A DNA stretch of 9,515 nucleotides, from positions 1 to 9,515 of the forward strand of contig JAICHN010000188.1 of NCBI GenBank assembly GCA_025924845.1. The letters are read 5' to 3'. Shown piece after piece: positions 1 to 6,281 of this stretch (positions are counted from its first letter, which is position 1; every line of letters starts with the position of its first letter). Origin of the DNA: Chloroflexota bacterium (GTDB lineage: Bacteria; Chloroflexota; UBA5177; JANWHV01). A program made the translations under genes and the position numbers. A model generated the notes under the pieces. The model was not told the DNA's origin. It did no database searches and saw only the letters and a program-made list of their open reading frames with translations.

Positions 1-904
1 CCAGTCCCCACAGGAACGGTCGGCCCAGCAGCACGGCGCGCGCCCCCAGGGCCAGGGCTTTGAGCACGTCGGTGCCGCGGCGGAATCCGCCGTCGATCAA
101 GATCTCGCCGTCGCCGGCCACGGCCTCCACCACGGCGGGCAGGGCGTCAAGCGAGGCCGGCGCGCTGTCGAGTTGCCGACCGCCATGATTGGAGACCACC
201 ACGGCGCGGGCGCCCCGATCGATGGCGCAACGGGCGTCAGCCGGATCCAGCACGCCTTTGACGATCAGGGGCAGGGTGGTCATCGAAGCCACCCACTCCA
301 GATCCTGCCAACTCTGGGTTGGATCGTGCCGAGCGCCGTCCATGGCATCGGGGGCCAGGTTGGCGAACGGTATGTCGCCTTCAACAGCCGGCGTCTCAGG
401 GCGAAGCGTGGCCTCATGCCGGCCCAGAACCGGGGAGTCGATGGTGATCACGATAGCCGAGGCGCCGCACGCTTCGGCGCGCTGGATCAGGTCAAGGGCT
501 ATGGCGCGATCGGGGAAGAAGTAGATCTGAAACCACCAGGGCCCCGCTACCTTTGCCACCGCCTCGATCGTGGCGGAGGCGCAGGTACCGAGCGTGAAGA
601 TCGTGCCGGCGCGGCGGGCCGCCGCCGCTGACGCCGCTTCGCCGAGGGGATGTACCAGGGTGTGGGTTGCCACTGGAGCGAGGAGAACCGGCATGGCGAT
701 CTCCTGCCCCAGCACCGTAGTGCGTAGATCCGCGTGGCTGTAGCCGCGCCACATCCGCGGCAGTAAGCGCCACTGATCGAAGGCGGCGCGGTTGGCCTGT
801 AGGGTCACCTCGTCGTCCGATCCGGCGGCCACGATGCCGTACACGGCGGGGGGCAGTACTGCCCGCGCCGCGGCCTGATACTCCTGGAGATTGAGCGGTT
901 TCAT
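1..904 (-). CDS. FMN-dependent alpha-hydroxy-acid oxidase/dehydrogenase (lactate/glycolate oxidase family), 3' end missing
   Basis: The minus frame from ATG at 904 stays open to the window edge, giving 301 residues. It would oxidise a 2-hydroxy acid to a 2-oxo acid using FMN in the cytoplasm. The fold is clear: PVLLAPVA (72-79), WFQIYFF (124-130), IVITIDSPVLGRHE (151-164), IVKGVL (214-219), SNHGGRQLDSAPA (238-250) and DGGFRRGTD (271-279). The FMN-contacting Lys216, catalytic His240 and carboxylate-binding Arg243 are present. Aligned without gaps to plant glycolate oxidase from memory, the substrate Tyr24 is Ile24 and the active-site Arg164 is His163, so the substrate may differ from lactate or glycolate. 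Only the C-terminal part after RPFLWG is missing. It starts 6 nt after the preceding reductoisomerase-like gene with a weak ribosome site, so it is probably the last visible gene of that operon. The family call is firm; the substrate is unknown. Confidence 0.93.
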   Translation of the reverse strand, partial: MKPLNLQEYQAAARAVLPPAVYGIVAAGSDDEVTLQANRAAFDQWRLLPRMWRGYSHADLRTTVLGQEIAMPVLLAPVATHTLVHPLGEAASAAAARRAGTIFTLGTCASATIEAVAKVAGPWWFQIYFFPDRAIALDLIQRAEACGASAIVITIDSPVLGRHEATLRPETPAVEGDIPFANLAPDAMDGARHDPTQSWQDLEWVASMTTLPLIVKGVLDPADARCAIDRGARAVVVSNHGGRQLDSAPASLDALPAVVEAVAGDGEILIDGGFRRGTDVLKALALGARAVLLGRPFLWGL

Positions 905-910
905 CGCCTA

Positions 911-1927
911 TTACTCAGGCGGCAGCAACACATCGGGATTGCCGTGCGGCCGGTTGAGCGCCGCGAAGAGTTTTCGCTCCTCGGCGATCATCGGATGGGC
1001 CAGGCCGTCGCGCTCGGCGCGACGGAAGGTAGGCAGGCCGGCCTGTTGTTCGGTCGCCCAATCCTTGGCGAACTTGCCGCCGCGGATACCGTCGATGATA
1101 CCGTGCAGCCGGGCCTTTTCCGCCCGGTCGTATTCGGGCGTGGGCTTCCCGGTGACCAGCTGACCGTACTGGCTGGTCTGTGAATGCAAGGTCAGTTGGT
1201 GGAAGAGGCCCATCAGGGCATGAGCGCGGGCCAATTCGGCTTCCTCGCCGGAGACATAGAACTCGAGCAGCGCCGCCTCCGGACTATAACCGGCCTCGAC
1301 CAGCACCTCGTACGCTCGGCGTAGCTCGTAGATGTAACCGAAATGCTCGTTGAAGAGGTCGCACACGGTCTCTTCCTCGGCGCTGGAGAGGAAGACGCCG
1401 GAGCGGGTCGAGCCAATCCCCTTGGCGAAGGCCAGCGCCCTGGCCATGGCATGCCCGGAATAATCTTGCTCGACCGAAATCAGACTGGGAAACCCCTTGC
1501 CGCTCACGAAGAGCTCCCGCACTCCGGTGCCGATCATTCTAGGCGCCACCATCGCGACATCGACGTTGGCGGGCGGCTTTAGATAATCGTAGTACAGGTT
1601 ATAGCCGCTGGCCACGATCAGCAGGTCGCCGGCGCGCAGCCCCGGCGCTATCGTTTCAGCGAAGATCGCGGGCATCACTTCGTCCGGCATCAGCAGGGCC
1701 AGGACATCACCGCGCTCGGCCGCGCCCGCCAGATCATAGACATCGAAGCCGTCGGCCACCGCGCGATCGAACGAGGCGTCCTGTTGGTTGCCGACCACCA
1801 CCGCCACGCCGCTGTCGCGCAGATTAAGCGCCTGGGAGCGCCCTTGGTTGCCGTAGCCAAGGATGGCCACGGTGCGACCGGCCAGCAGCGTCAGATCCGC
1901 GTCGCTATCGAAAAAGGCTTTTGCCAT
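911..1927 (-). CDS. Divergent ketol-acid reductoisomerase (KARI) homologue, probably not a true IlvC
   Basis: This 338-residue protein is collinear with class I KARI, the NADPH enzyme of branched-chain amino acid synthesis. It has an N-terminal Rossmann domain (GYGNQG at 24-29, LMPDEV at 79-84) and a C-terminal helical domain (about 180-330). Metal-ligand positions Asp190 and Glu194 (ETVCDLFNEH) are kept, as is a Ser249 equivalent in SQTSQYG. Key family residues are changed: the usual AHGFN motif reads ASGYN, so Ser107 replaces the conserved His; KGPG reads RMIG, so Arg130 replaces Lys; about four residues of the CGGL loop are deleted after Glu194; and the second Glu of the ExxxE ligand pair is Ser226. 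It may therefore be a plain NAD(P)H oxidoreductase for a 2-oxo acid, without isomerase activity. Its ATG lies 1 nt after the stop of the Gfo/Idh/MocA gene, suggesting translational coupling. The family is secure, the function is inferred. Confidence 0.88.
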   Translation of the reverse strand: MAKAFFDSDADLTLLAGRTVAILGYGNQGRSQALNLRDSGVAVVVGNQQDASFDRAVADGFDVYDLAGAAERGDVLALLMPDEVMPAIFAETIAPGLRAGDLLIVASGYNLYYDYLKPPANVDVAMVAPRMIGTGVRELFVSGKGFPSLISVEQDYSGHAMARALAFAKGIGSTRSGVFLSSAEEETVCDLFNEHFGYIYELRRAYEVLVEAGYSPEAALLEFYVSGEEAELARAHALMGLFHQLTLHSQTSQYGQLVTGKPTPEYDRAEKARLHGIIDGIRGGKFAKDWATEQQAGLPTFRRAERDGLAHPMIAEERKLFAALNRPHGNPDVLLPPE

Positions 1928-1928
1928 G

Positions 1929-2993
1929 TTACTTCACTTGCCCCTTGCCCAGTTCCACGGGATAGCCCTGGGTGCCGGCTTGATAGGCGGACAGGGCGAT
2001 CTCCAGGGCCGCCCGGCCGTCCTCACCGCTGACCGGAAGCGGTCTGCCTTCCAGTACCGCGGCGCCGAACCCGTCCATCACCCAGATTCTGCTTTCCAAC
2101 AAAGGATGCACCTTGCCGATTTCATACCACTGGTTGCGCGGCACGCCCTCTACGTCGAGCGTAGTGTAGATGCGTAGCGAATCACCTCCCAGCACCACCT
2201 GGCCTGCCGTGCCGTAGATGAAGTCCCCCACGTCCAGATCCATGCCATTGCCCTTGATGCAGGAGCTTCCCTCGACGGTGCCGATGGCGCCGCCCGCGTA
2301 ACGCACGGTAACGAAGGTCAGATCCTCGACCTCGACCGGCGTGTTGAAGGTGCCGTACTCGGCGTAGACGCGCGCCGCTTCCAGCCCGGTCAGGTAGCGG
2401 ACGGTGTTGTAGTCATGGATATGGGTAGTGATCAGCATGCCGCCGCCTGCTTTGGCCTTGACGGCACGCCAGTTGGTGGAGGTGCGATGGGCGTAGCCCT
2501 GCGCCCAGTAGCTCTCCGGCTTCTCGATCATGGCCACGATCCGCGTGCCGATCACCGTACCGATGCCGCCGGAGCGGATAATCCGCTGTGCCTGTTGTAG
2601 TTCCGGCGTGACCTGGGCCTCGAAGGCCACGCCCAGGGCGCGACCGGCGGCGGCGCTTGCCGCGATCATGCGATCGGCGTCCGCCAGGGTGGTAGCCATC
2701 GGCTTCTCGACCAGCACATGTTTCCCGGCTGCCGCCGCTTGCACCACGATCGAGGCGAGCAGGTAGTTGGGCACCGCGACATACACCGCATCAACGTCGG
2801 GGCGGGCCAGCAATACCGCCGCGTCCGTGGTCCAGGGCACGTCAAAGGCCTCGCCCAGGCCACGAGCCAGCGTCTCGTTCAGGTCTACGATACCGGCAAG
2901 CTCGGTGTGAGCGGCGGCGCGGAGTGCCCTGGCCGACCGATCCGCGATATCGCCGCCCCCAATCATGCCCACCCGCAAACGGCCGCCCGCCAT
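1929..2993 (-). CDS. Gfo/Idh/MocA family NAD(P)-dependent oxidoreductase
   Basis: This is a 354-residue cytoplasmic dehydrogenase. The N-terminal Rossmann fold opens with LRVGMIGGGDIADR (7-20). The family EKP motif is at 96-98, with Lys97 the usual catalytic or nicotinamide-side lysine. The C-terminal domain carries GGGMLITTHIHDYNTVRYLTG-type sequence (183-203) with the conserved His193 and Asp194. Length matches the family. I start it at ATG 2993 because AAGGGGG lies just upstream and the Rossmann strand follows at once; the frame also opens at ATG 3047, adding 18 residues with no family resemblance. Members oxidise or reduce sugars, inositols, cyclitols and other hydroxylated compounds, so the substrate cannot be named. 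It is the first gene after the hairpin at 3072-3119 and is followed within 1 nt by the KARI-like gene. It is probably co-transcribed with the binding-protein gene by read-through, since I saw no clear promoter of its own. Confidence 0.93.
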   Translation of the reverse strand: MAGGRLRVGMIGGGDIADRSARALRAAAHTELAGIVDLNETLARGLGEAFDVPWTTDAAVLLARPDVDAVYVAVPNYLLASIVVQAAAAGKHVLVEKPMATTLADADRMIAASAAAGRALGVAFEAQVTPELQQAQRIIRSGGIGTVIGTRIVAMIEKPESYWAQGYAHRTSTNWRAVKAKAGGGMLITTHIHDYNTVRYLTGLEAARVYAEYGTFNTPVEVEDLTFVTVRYAGGAIGTVEGSSCIKGNGMDLDVGDFIYGTAGQVVLGGDSLRIYTTLDVEGVPRNQWYEIGKVHPLLESRIWVMDGFGAAVLEGRPLPVSGEDGRAALEIALSAYQAGTQGYPVELGKGQVK

Positions 2994-3065
2994 GCCCACC
3001 CCCCTTGTATACGTCCTATCATGCGGCCGGCAGTCCCCGGCAATCATCTCGTTATTTCCGGTCCC

Positions 3066-3119
3066 TAAAATGCCTGGTGGAAGATCCTGACCCCGTGGGG
3101 TCTGTATCTTCCACCAGGC
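3066..3119 (-). terminator. Large nested hairpin between binding-protein and oxidoreductase genes; terminator or attenuator
   Basis: The arms GCCTGGTGGAAGAT (3072-3085) and ATCTTCCACCAGGC (3106-3119) are a perfect 14-bp inverted repeat. Inside lies a second perfect palindrome, GACCCCGTGGGGTC (3089-3102), separated from the outer stem by 3 nt on each side. On the minus strand the hairpin starts 15 nt after the binding-protein stop and is followed by ATTTTAG, a short U-tract. It is likely a partial terminator or an mRNA-stabilising hairpin that leaves the binding protein in excess over the downstream enzymes, as is common for ABC operons. It is symmetric enough to act on either strand, but no plus-strand gene enters it. 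Confidence 0.75.
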
Positions 3120-3134
3120 GTAACGGGTTACCCG

Positions 3135-4793
3135 CTACTTAAGCCACATGTACTGGTAGAGCGGACCCTGAGTCGGCACATAGACGAAGCCGCCGACCTT
3201 GCCGGTGTTGAAGATGTCGGTATTGTGGGGGTACATCAAGGGGATCTTGGTGGCGGATTTCAGGACACGCAGTTGCGCTTGCTGCCAGAGCTTATTCTGG
3301 GCAGGACCTTCGGGCAGTTTCATGGCCTTTGCCGCCAGGACGTCGACCTGGGGATCGCAATAATGGGAGCCGGAGAAACCGCCGTTGCCGGCCTGGGCAC
3401 AACTCATGTTGAGCTCATAGGTATCCAGTGCGTCGGAGTACGAGATACCCCAGTCAAACGGATCCATCGAATGGCCCGTGAGTTGCTCACGCACGACGTG
3501 ATAGGGCAAGCGGCCCACCGTGTTGATTTTTACATTCAGCCCGATTTGCTGCAAATCTTGCTGAATGCCGGGGGCGATGGCCTGGAAGTAAGGAACGCCG
3601 CTGCGATCCATGTAGGTCAGCTGCTGGCCATGGTAACCACTCTGCTTGACCAGCGCGATGGCCTTCTGCACGTCATAGGGATAGACGGCCTTATTGGCAA
3701 GGGTCGGGTCGTATTGCGGATAGCTGGGAAGGTAAAGCTGGTAGAGAGGCGACGCATTGCCGCCGTCCAGCTGCACCAACCGAGTCCGATCCAGGGCCAT
3801 GGCGATGGCCTGGCGCAGGGCCAGGGACTTCATCGCCGGATCCGCCGCGTTCAGATCGAGCCAGATTGCCACATTCGGCGAGTTATGCACGATATAGGAG
3901 GCATACTTGGGGTCGCTGCTCATCTGCTGCAGATCGGCCGTTCCGACCTCGAAGCCCGCGGCGAATCCATCAAGATCGCCGTGCTGTACCTTGAGGGCGA
4001 GCACGCTGGGCGAGATGTTCAGCGAGAAGATGAGCTTATCCAGATACGGCTGTCCGGTTCGGAAGTAGTGCGGGTTCTTGACGAAGACCGCCTGTACGCC
4101 CTTTTGCCAGGACTGCAAGGTGAAGGGACCACTGCCAATCGGGTGATCGGCGAACTGCTGCTGCGATTCCGCGGAGACCACGGCCTGAGGGACAACCAAG
4201 TTGTATCCCTGGCCCAGGATATTGGGCAGCAAGGGCAACGGATTGGTCAGGGTGAAGCGGATGGTGTACTTATCCAGTACCTGGATTCCGGGAACGTCCG
4301 ACGCTTTGCCCTTGATGTAGGCATCGGATCCCACGAAGATATTGTCGTCCTGCTGCGCGTAGGAGATCGGCTTGAGCTTCGGGCTCAGTACGCGCAGGAT
4401 CGAGTACTTGACATCGTCCGCGGTCAGTTCCGTGCCGTTGCTGAACAGCACGCCTTTGCGGATCTTATAGGTCCAGGTTTTGGCATGATTGGTGATGACC
4501 GGCGGCGCGGCGGCCAGGTCCAACTGGGGCTGGTTGTTCTTGTCAAGCTGGTAAAGCCCACTGTACAGCGTGGCGTATAACGTGCCTTCATCAATGCCGG
4601 AGGCTTCGGCCGGATCGAACGTTACGTAGTCCTCGGTGTAACCGATCCGCAGCGTGCCCCCGGAGACCGGAGCGGCGGCGGCCCGGCGGATCGGCGCCCC
4701 CCCGGCGCCGAGGGACGAGGCAACCACCAAGGAGCCGAGGCCAAGCGCGCCGGCAAGTCGCAGACGCACGCGAGAGTGAATAGGATGGCTCAT
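3135..4793 (-). CDS. ABC transporter substrate-binding protein, family 5 (SBP_bac_5; peptide/nickel/opine type)
   Basis: A secreted receptor of 552 residues that would deliver a peptide, opine, sugar or other small ligand to the membrane permeases. Residues 1-41 look like a signal peptide: basic HSRVRLR, hydrophobic 13-33, then an Ala-rich cleavage region. There is no lipobox Cys, so it is released or held by an uncleaved anchor. The mature part opens with GGTLRIGYTEDYVTFDPA (45-62), and LYSGLYQLD, FSNGTELTADDVKYS and HPIGSGPFTL are typical of the family. The only two cysteines, at 465 and 479, could form a disulfide. I chose ATG 4793 because GGGGGGA lies just upstream; the frame extends to a GTG at 4820, but that codon lies inside a hairpin. 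It has its own promoter (5044-5072) with a FadR-type operator beside it and a leader of about 240 nt. The matching permeases are about 2.2 kb away on the other strand. Confidence 0.93.
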   Translation of the reverse strand: MSHPIHSRVRLRLAGALGLGSLVVASSLGAGGAPIRRAAAAPVSGGTLRIGYTEDYVTFDPAEASGIDEGTLYATLYSGLYQLDKNNQPQLDLAAAPPVITNHAKTWTYKIRKGVLFSNGTELTADDVKYSILRVLSPKLKPISYAQQDDNIFVGSDAYIKGKASDVPGIQVLDKYTIRFTLTNPLPLLPNILGQGYNLVVPQAVVSAESQQQFADHPIGSGPFTLQSWQKGVQAVFVKNPHYFRTGQPYLDKLIFSLNISPSVLALKVQHGDLDGFAAGFEVGTADLQQMSSDPKYASYIVHNSPNVAIWLDLNAADPAMKSLALRQAIAMALDRTRLVQLDGGNASPLYQLYLPSYPQYDPTLANKAVYPYDVQKAIALVKQSGYHGQQLTYMDRSGVPYFQAIAPGIQQDLQQIGLNVKINTVGRLPYHVVREQLTGHSMDPFDWGISYSDALDTYELNMSCAQAGNGGFSGSHYCDPQVDVLAAKAMKLPEGPAQNKLWQQAQLRVLKSATKIPLMYPHNTDIFNTGKVGGFVYVPTQGPLYQYMWLK

Positions 4794-5037
4794 CAATCCC
4801 CCCATACTATGAAGCGACACCGCGTGAAGCTAAGAGTGCCGTTACTCTCGGTGTCGCGGGCGATAAGTCCGCGAGAAACCTGGGTTCGATGGAATGATCC
4901 GGCTGCTTCACTCACCTCCTTTGCGCTGTTCCGAGTGTCTACCAGGCGAATACCGAGGCGACGGCGCTTGCCGCGTTGCGGCCGGCGGCGGCATGATGCC
5001 CCCATACACCCCGGGTTCGGCCCAGCGGTGTTGGGTT
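4794..5037 (-). other. Structured 5' leader of the substrate-binding-protein mRNA
   Basis: This is the only stretch over 300 bases without a recognisable gene (4794-5134). Transcription from the promoter at 5044-5072 would give a leader of about 244 nt. It contains a small GC hairpin, GCCGC-GTT-GCGGC (4970-4982), and a hairpin CGCGG/CCGCG (4855-4859 with 4869-4873). Near the start codon is a long hairpin, GCGACACCG/CGGTGTCGC (4814-4822 with 4849-4857), enclosing AGAGT/ACTCT (4833-4837 with 4844-4848). The last two share positions 4855-4857 and cannot both form. I could not match it to a known riboswitch class: no T-box TGGNACC/GGGTGGTACCGCG motif or glycine-type core was seen. It also holds a strong AGGAGGTGA at 4912-4920 with no obvious gene behind it. 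Confidence 0.5.
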
Positions 5038-5043
5038 AGAGCG

Positions 5044-5072
5044 AGTATAGACGGGGGATGCCGGGTTGTCAA
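5044..5072 (-). promoter_or_regulatory. Sigma-70-type promoter of the substrate-binding-protein gene
   Basis: On the minus strand a perfect -35 TTGACA (5067-5072) is separated by 17 nt from a -10 TATACT (5044-5049, 5 of 6 consensus bases). The expected transcription start is near 5037. Spacing and match are the best in the window. It lies between the dehydratase's probable terminator and the binding-protein start, so that gene has independent transcription. Confidence 0.8.
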
Positions 5073-5079
5073 TTGATCG

Positions 5080-5094
5080 GGTGGTCTGACCTCC
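5080..5094. promoter_or_regulatory. Candidate GntR/FadR-family operator upstream of the binding-protein promoter
   Basis: GGTGGTCTGACCTCC is a 15-bp palindrome with one mismatched pair (5082/5092). Its core TGGTCTGACC matches the FadR-type pattern TGGT-N3-ACC. It sits 7 bp upstream of the -35 box of the binding-protein promoter. Binding by the GntR protein encoded at 6282-6986 is inferred from the family's known operator form. Confidence 0.6.
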
Positions 5095-5100
5095 GGACCT

Positions 5101-5122
5101 ACAAACGCTGCCCGAACAGCGT
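5101..5122 (-). terminator. Weak intrinsic terminator after the dehydratase gene
   Basis: The minus strand reads ACGCTG-TTCGGG-CAGCGT then TTTGT: a 6-bp stem at 5105-5110/5117-5122 followed by a short U-run, 12 nt after the dehydratase stop. The stem is short, so termination may be partial. Confidence 0.45.
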
Positions 5123-5134
5123 AACCCTGGCGCG

Positions 5135-6088
5135 CTACGCGCCTTCCCGCACGCGGTCCCAGATCGCCGGCTCGAAATTGCCGCCGCTCATGATCAGCAC
5201 CACCGTACGACCGCGCCGGCGCTCCGGATCGGCAAGCAGGCCGGCCAACGCGGCAGCCCCGGCGCCCTCCGGTAATTGGCCGATCTCTTCCAGCATGGTC
5301 AGCGCCGCGTCGAGCACGGCGTCTTCGCTTACCAAGGTGATCTCATCGACTAGGGACTTGATGTACGGAAAGGTGAACGGACCGGGATACTTGGTGGCCA
5401 GGCCGCCCGCGAACGTGTCGCACTGCTCCAGGGTCAGGGTACGGCCCGCCCGCCACGATTCGTAGACCGCGGGCGCCGCCTCCGATTGCACCCCCACTAC
5501 CGCGGAGTCGGGGCGGAGCGCCTTCAGGGCGAGCGCGCACGCGGCGATCAGGTTGCCGCCGCCCACCGGCACGAACACCGTATCAAGATCCGGCAATTGC
5601 TCGACTACCTCCAGCCCAAGCGTGGCGCAGCCGATGAACACCTCGCGGTCTTCGCCATCTTCAACGTAGAGCAGCTGTTCGGTCTCGGCCGCGCGCCTGG
5701 CCTCCGCGTTGGCCTCGCTCAGATTATGGCCCGCCACGCGCAGTTCGGCGCCGAAGTGTTGGATCGCCGCCATCTTCCGCGCCGTGGTAGTCTCCGGCAC
5801 GTAAACCACGGCGCGGCGATTGAACAGTCCCGCCGCGTAGGCCATGCCCTGGCCGTGATTCCCGGTTGAAGCGCAGATCACGCCCGCGACCTCCGGTCCC
5901 AGCCGGCTCAGGCAGTAGATGGCGCCCCGCGCCTTGAACGAGCGGATCGGCGAGAGGTTCTCGCATTTGACGTGGACAGCGCAGCCCAGGCGCCGGCTGA
6001 GGCTGGGCGAATAGAACAGCGGCGTGGGCGGCAGGTAGCGGCGTACCAGGCGCCGCGCGGCATAAACTTCTCCCAAATCGGCTTCCAC
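5135..6088 (-). CDS. PLP-dependent threonine/serine dehydratase-like enzyme (fold type II, no ACT domain)
   Basis: A 317-residue fold-type-II PLP enzyme. It would deaminate a beta-hydroxy amino acid (threonine, serine or 3-hydroxyaspartate type) to a 2-oxo acid plus ammonia, or racemise serine. The PLP lysine is Lys52 in SFKARGA. The phosphate-side loops are STGNHGQG (74-81) and VGGGN (175-179), and SGGN (301-304) contacts the pyridine ring. Glu274 sits in LPEGAGAAALAG. The chain ends without the C-terminal ACT regulatory domains of biosynthetic IlvA, as in catabolic TdcB and serine racemase. I start it at GTG 6088 because GGAGGA lies a few bases upstream; a GTG at 6103, right after an in-frame stop, would place that ribosome site inside the gene. 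It is divergent from the GntR regulator, with the operator at 6117-6135 about 30 nt upstream. The exact substrate is not decidable here. Confidence 0.92.
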   Translation of the reverse strand: MEADLGEVYAARRLVRRYLPPTPLFYSPSLSRRLGCAVHVKCENLSPIRSFKARGAIYCLSRLGPEVAGVICASTGNHGQGMAYAAGLFNRRAVVYVPETTTARKMAAIQHFGAELRVAGHNLSEANAEARRAAETEQLLYVEDGEDREVFIGCATLGLEVVEQLPDLDTVFVPVGGGNLIAACALALKALRPDSAVVGVQSEAAPAVYESWRAGRTLTLEQCDTFAGGLATKYPGPFTFPYIKSLVDEITLVSEDAVLDAALTMLEEIGQLPEGAGAAALAGLLADPERRRGRTVVLIMSGGNFEPAIWDRVREGA

Positions 6089-6116
6089 CAATTCCTCCTC
6101 CACTCAGCCAATATCT

Positions 6117-6135
6117 CCACTGGTAGGACCACTGG
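6117..6135. promoter_or_regulatory. GntR/FadR-family operator in the divergent control region
   Basis: CCAcTGGTaggACCAcTGG is a 19-bp palindrome centred on 6126 with only one non-complementary pair (6120/6132). Its core is exactly TGGT-N3-ACCA, the operator form known for FadR, LldR and PdhR relatives. It lies 5 bp upstream of the regulator's -35 box and about 30 nt upstream of the dehydratase start. It would let the regulator control itself and the dehydratase. Confidence 0.75.
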
Positions 6136-6140
6136 GCCAC

Positions 6141-6170
6141 TTGACAACCGCGCAACGGTTTCCGTACAGT
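6141..6170 (+). promoter_or_regulatory. Promoter of the GntR regulator and transporter operon
   Basis: A perfect -35 TTGACA (6141-6146), an 18-nt spacer and a -10-like TACAGT (6165-6170, 4 of 6 consensus bases). The start would lie near 6177, leaving a leader of about 105 nt. The -10 falls inside the palindrome GTACAGTAC (6164-6172). Confidence 0.55.
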
Positions 6171-6194
6171 ACCGGAATGATTCGACCGGCGCAA
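6166..6194 (-). promoter_or_regulatory. Weak candidate promoter of the dehydratase gene
   Basis: On the minus strand TTGCGC (6189-6194), a 17-nt spacer and TACTGT (6166-6171). Each box matches only 3 of 6 consensus bases, so the call rests mainly on position. If real, its -10 overlaps that of the opposite promoter, and the operator at 6117-6135 lies downstream of the start, where a bound repressor could block elongation. Confidence 0.3.
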
Positions 6195-6281
6195 GTGCCG
6201 CCCGAACCGCTTCGTGCTCTGCCCCACGCGGGAGCACCGGTGTGATCCGCGCGATGACGCTCTGAGTGAAAGACGTGGCCC

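Noticed and set aside
173..631. Plus-strand frame of 152 codons near the left edge
   Set aside because: It is antisense to the FMN oxidase, whose motifs are unmistakable on the minus strand.
3001..3016. TTGTATACGT near the Gfo/Idh/MocA start as a third regulator operator
   Set aside because: It has a GTATAC palindrome but not the GGT-N3-ACC core or spacing of the two sites called, and a 6-bp palindrome is common by chance.
3225..4580. 451-codon open frame on the plus strand
   Set aside because: It is fully antisense to the substrate-binding-protein gene, has no recognisable family motifs, and is an expected shadow in GC-rich coding DNA.
4794..5037. T-box or glycine riboswitch in the leader
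   Set aside because: No TGGNACC/GGGTGGTACCGCG antiterminator motif and no glycine-riboswitch core sequence could be found, so no known class is assigned.
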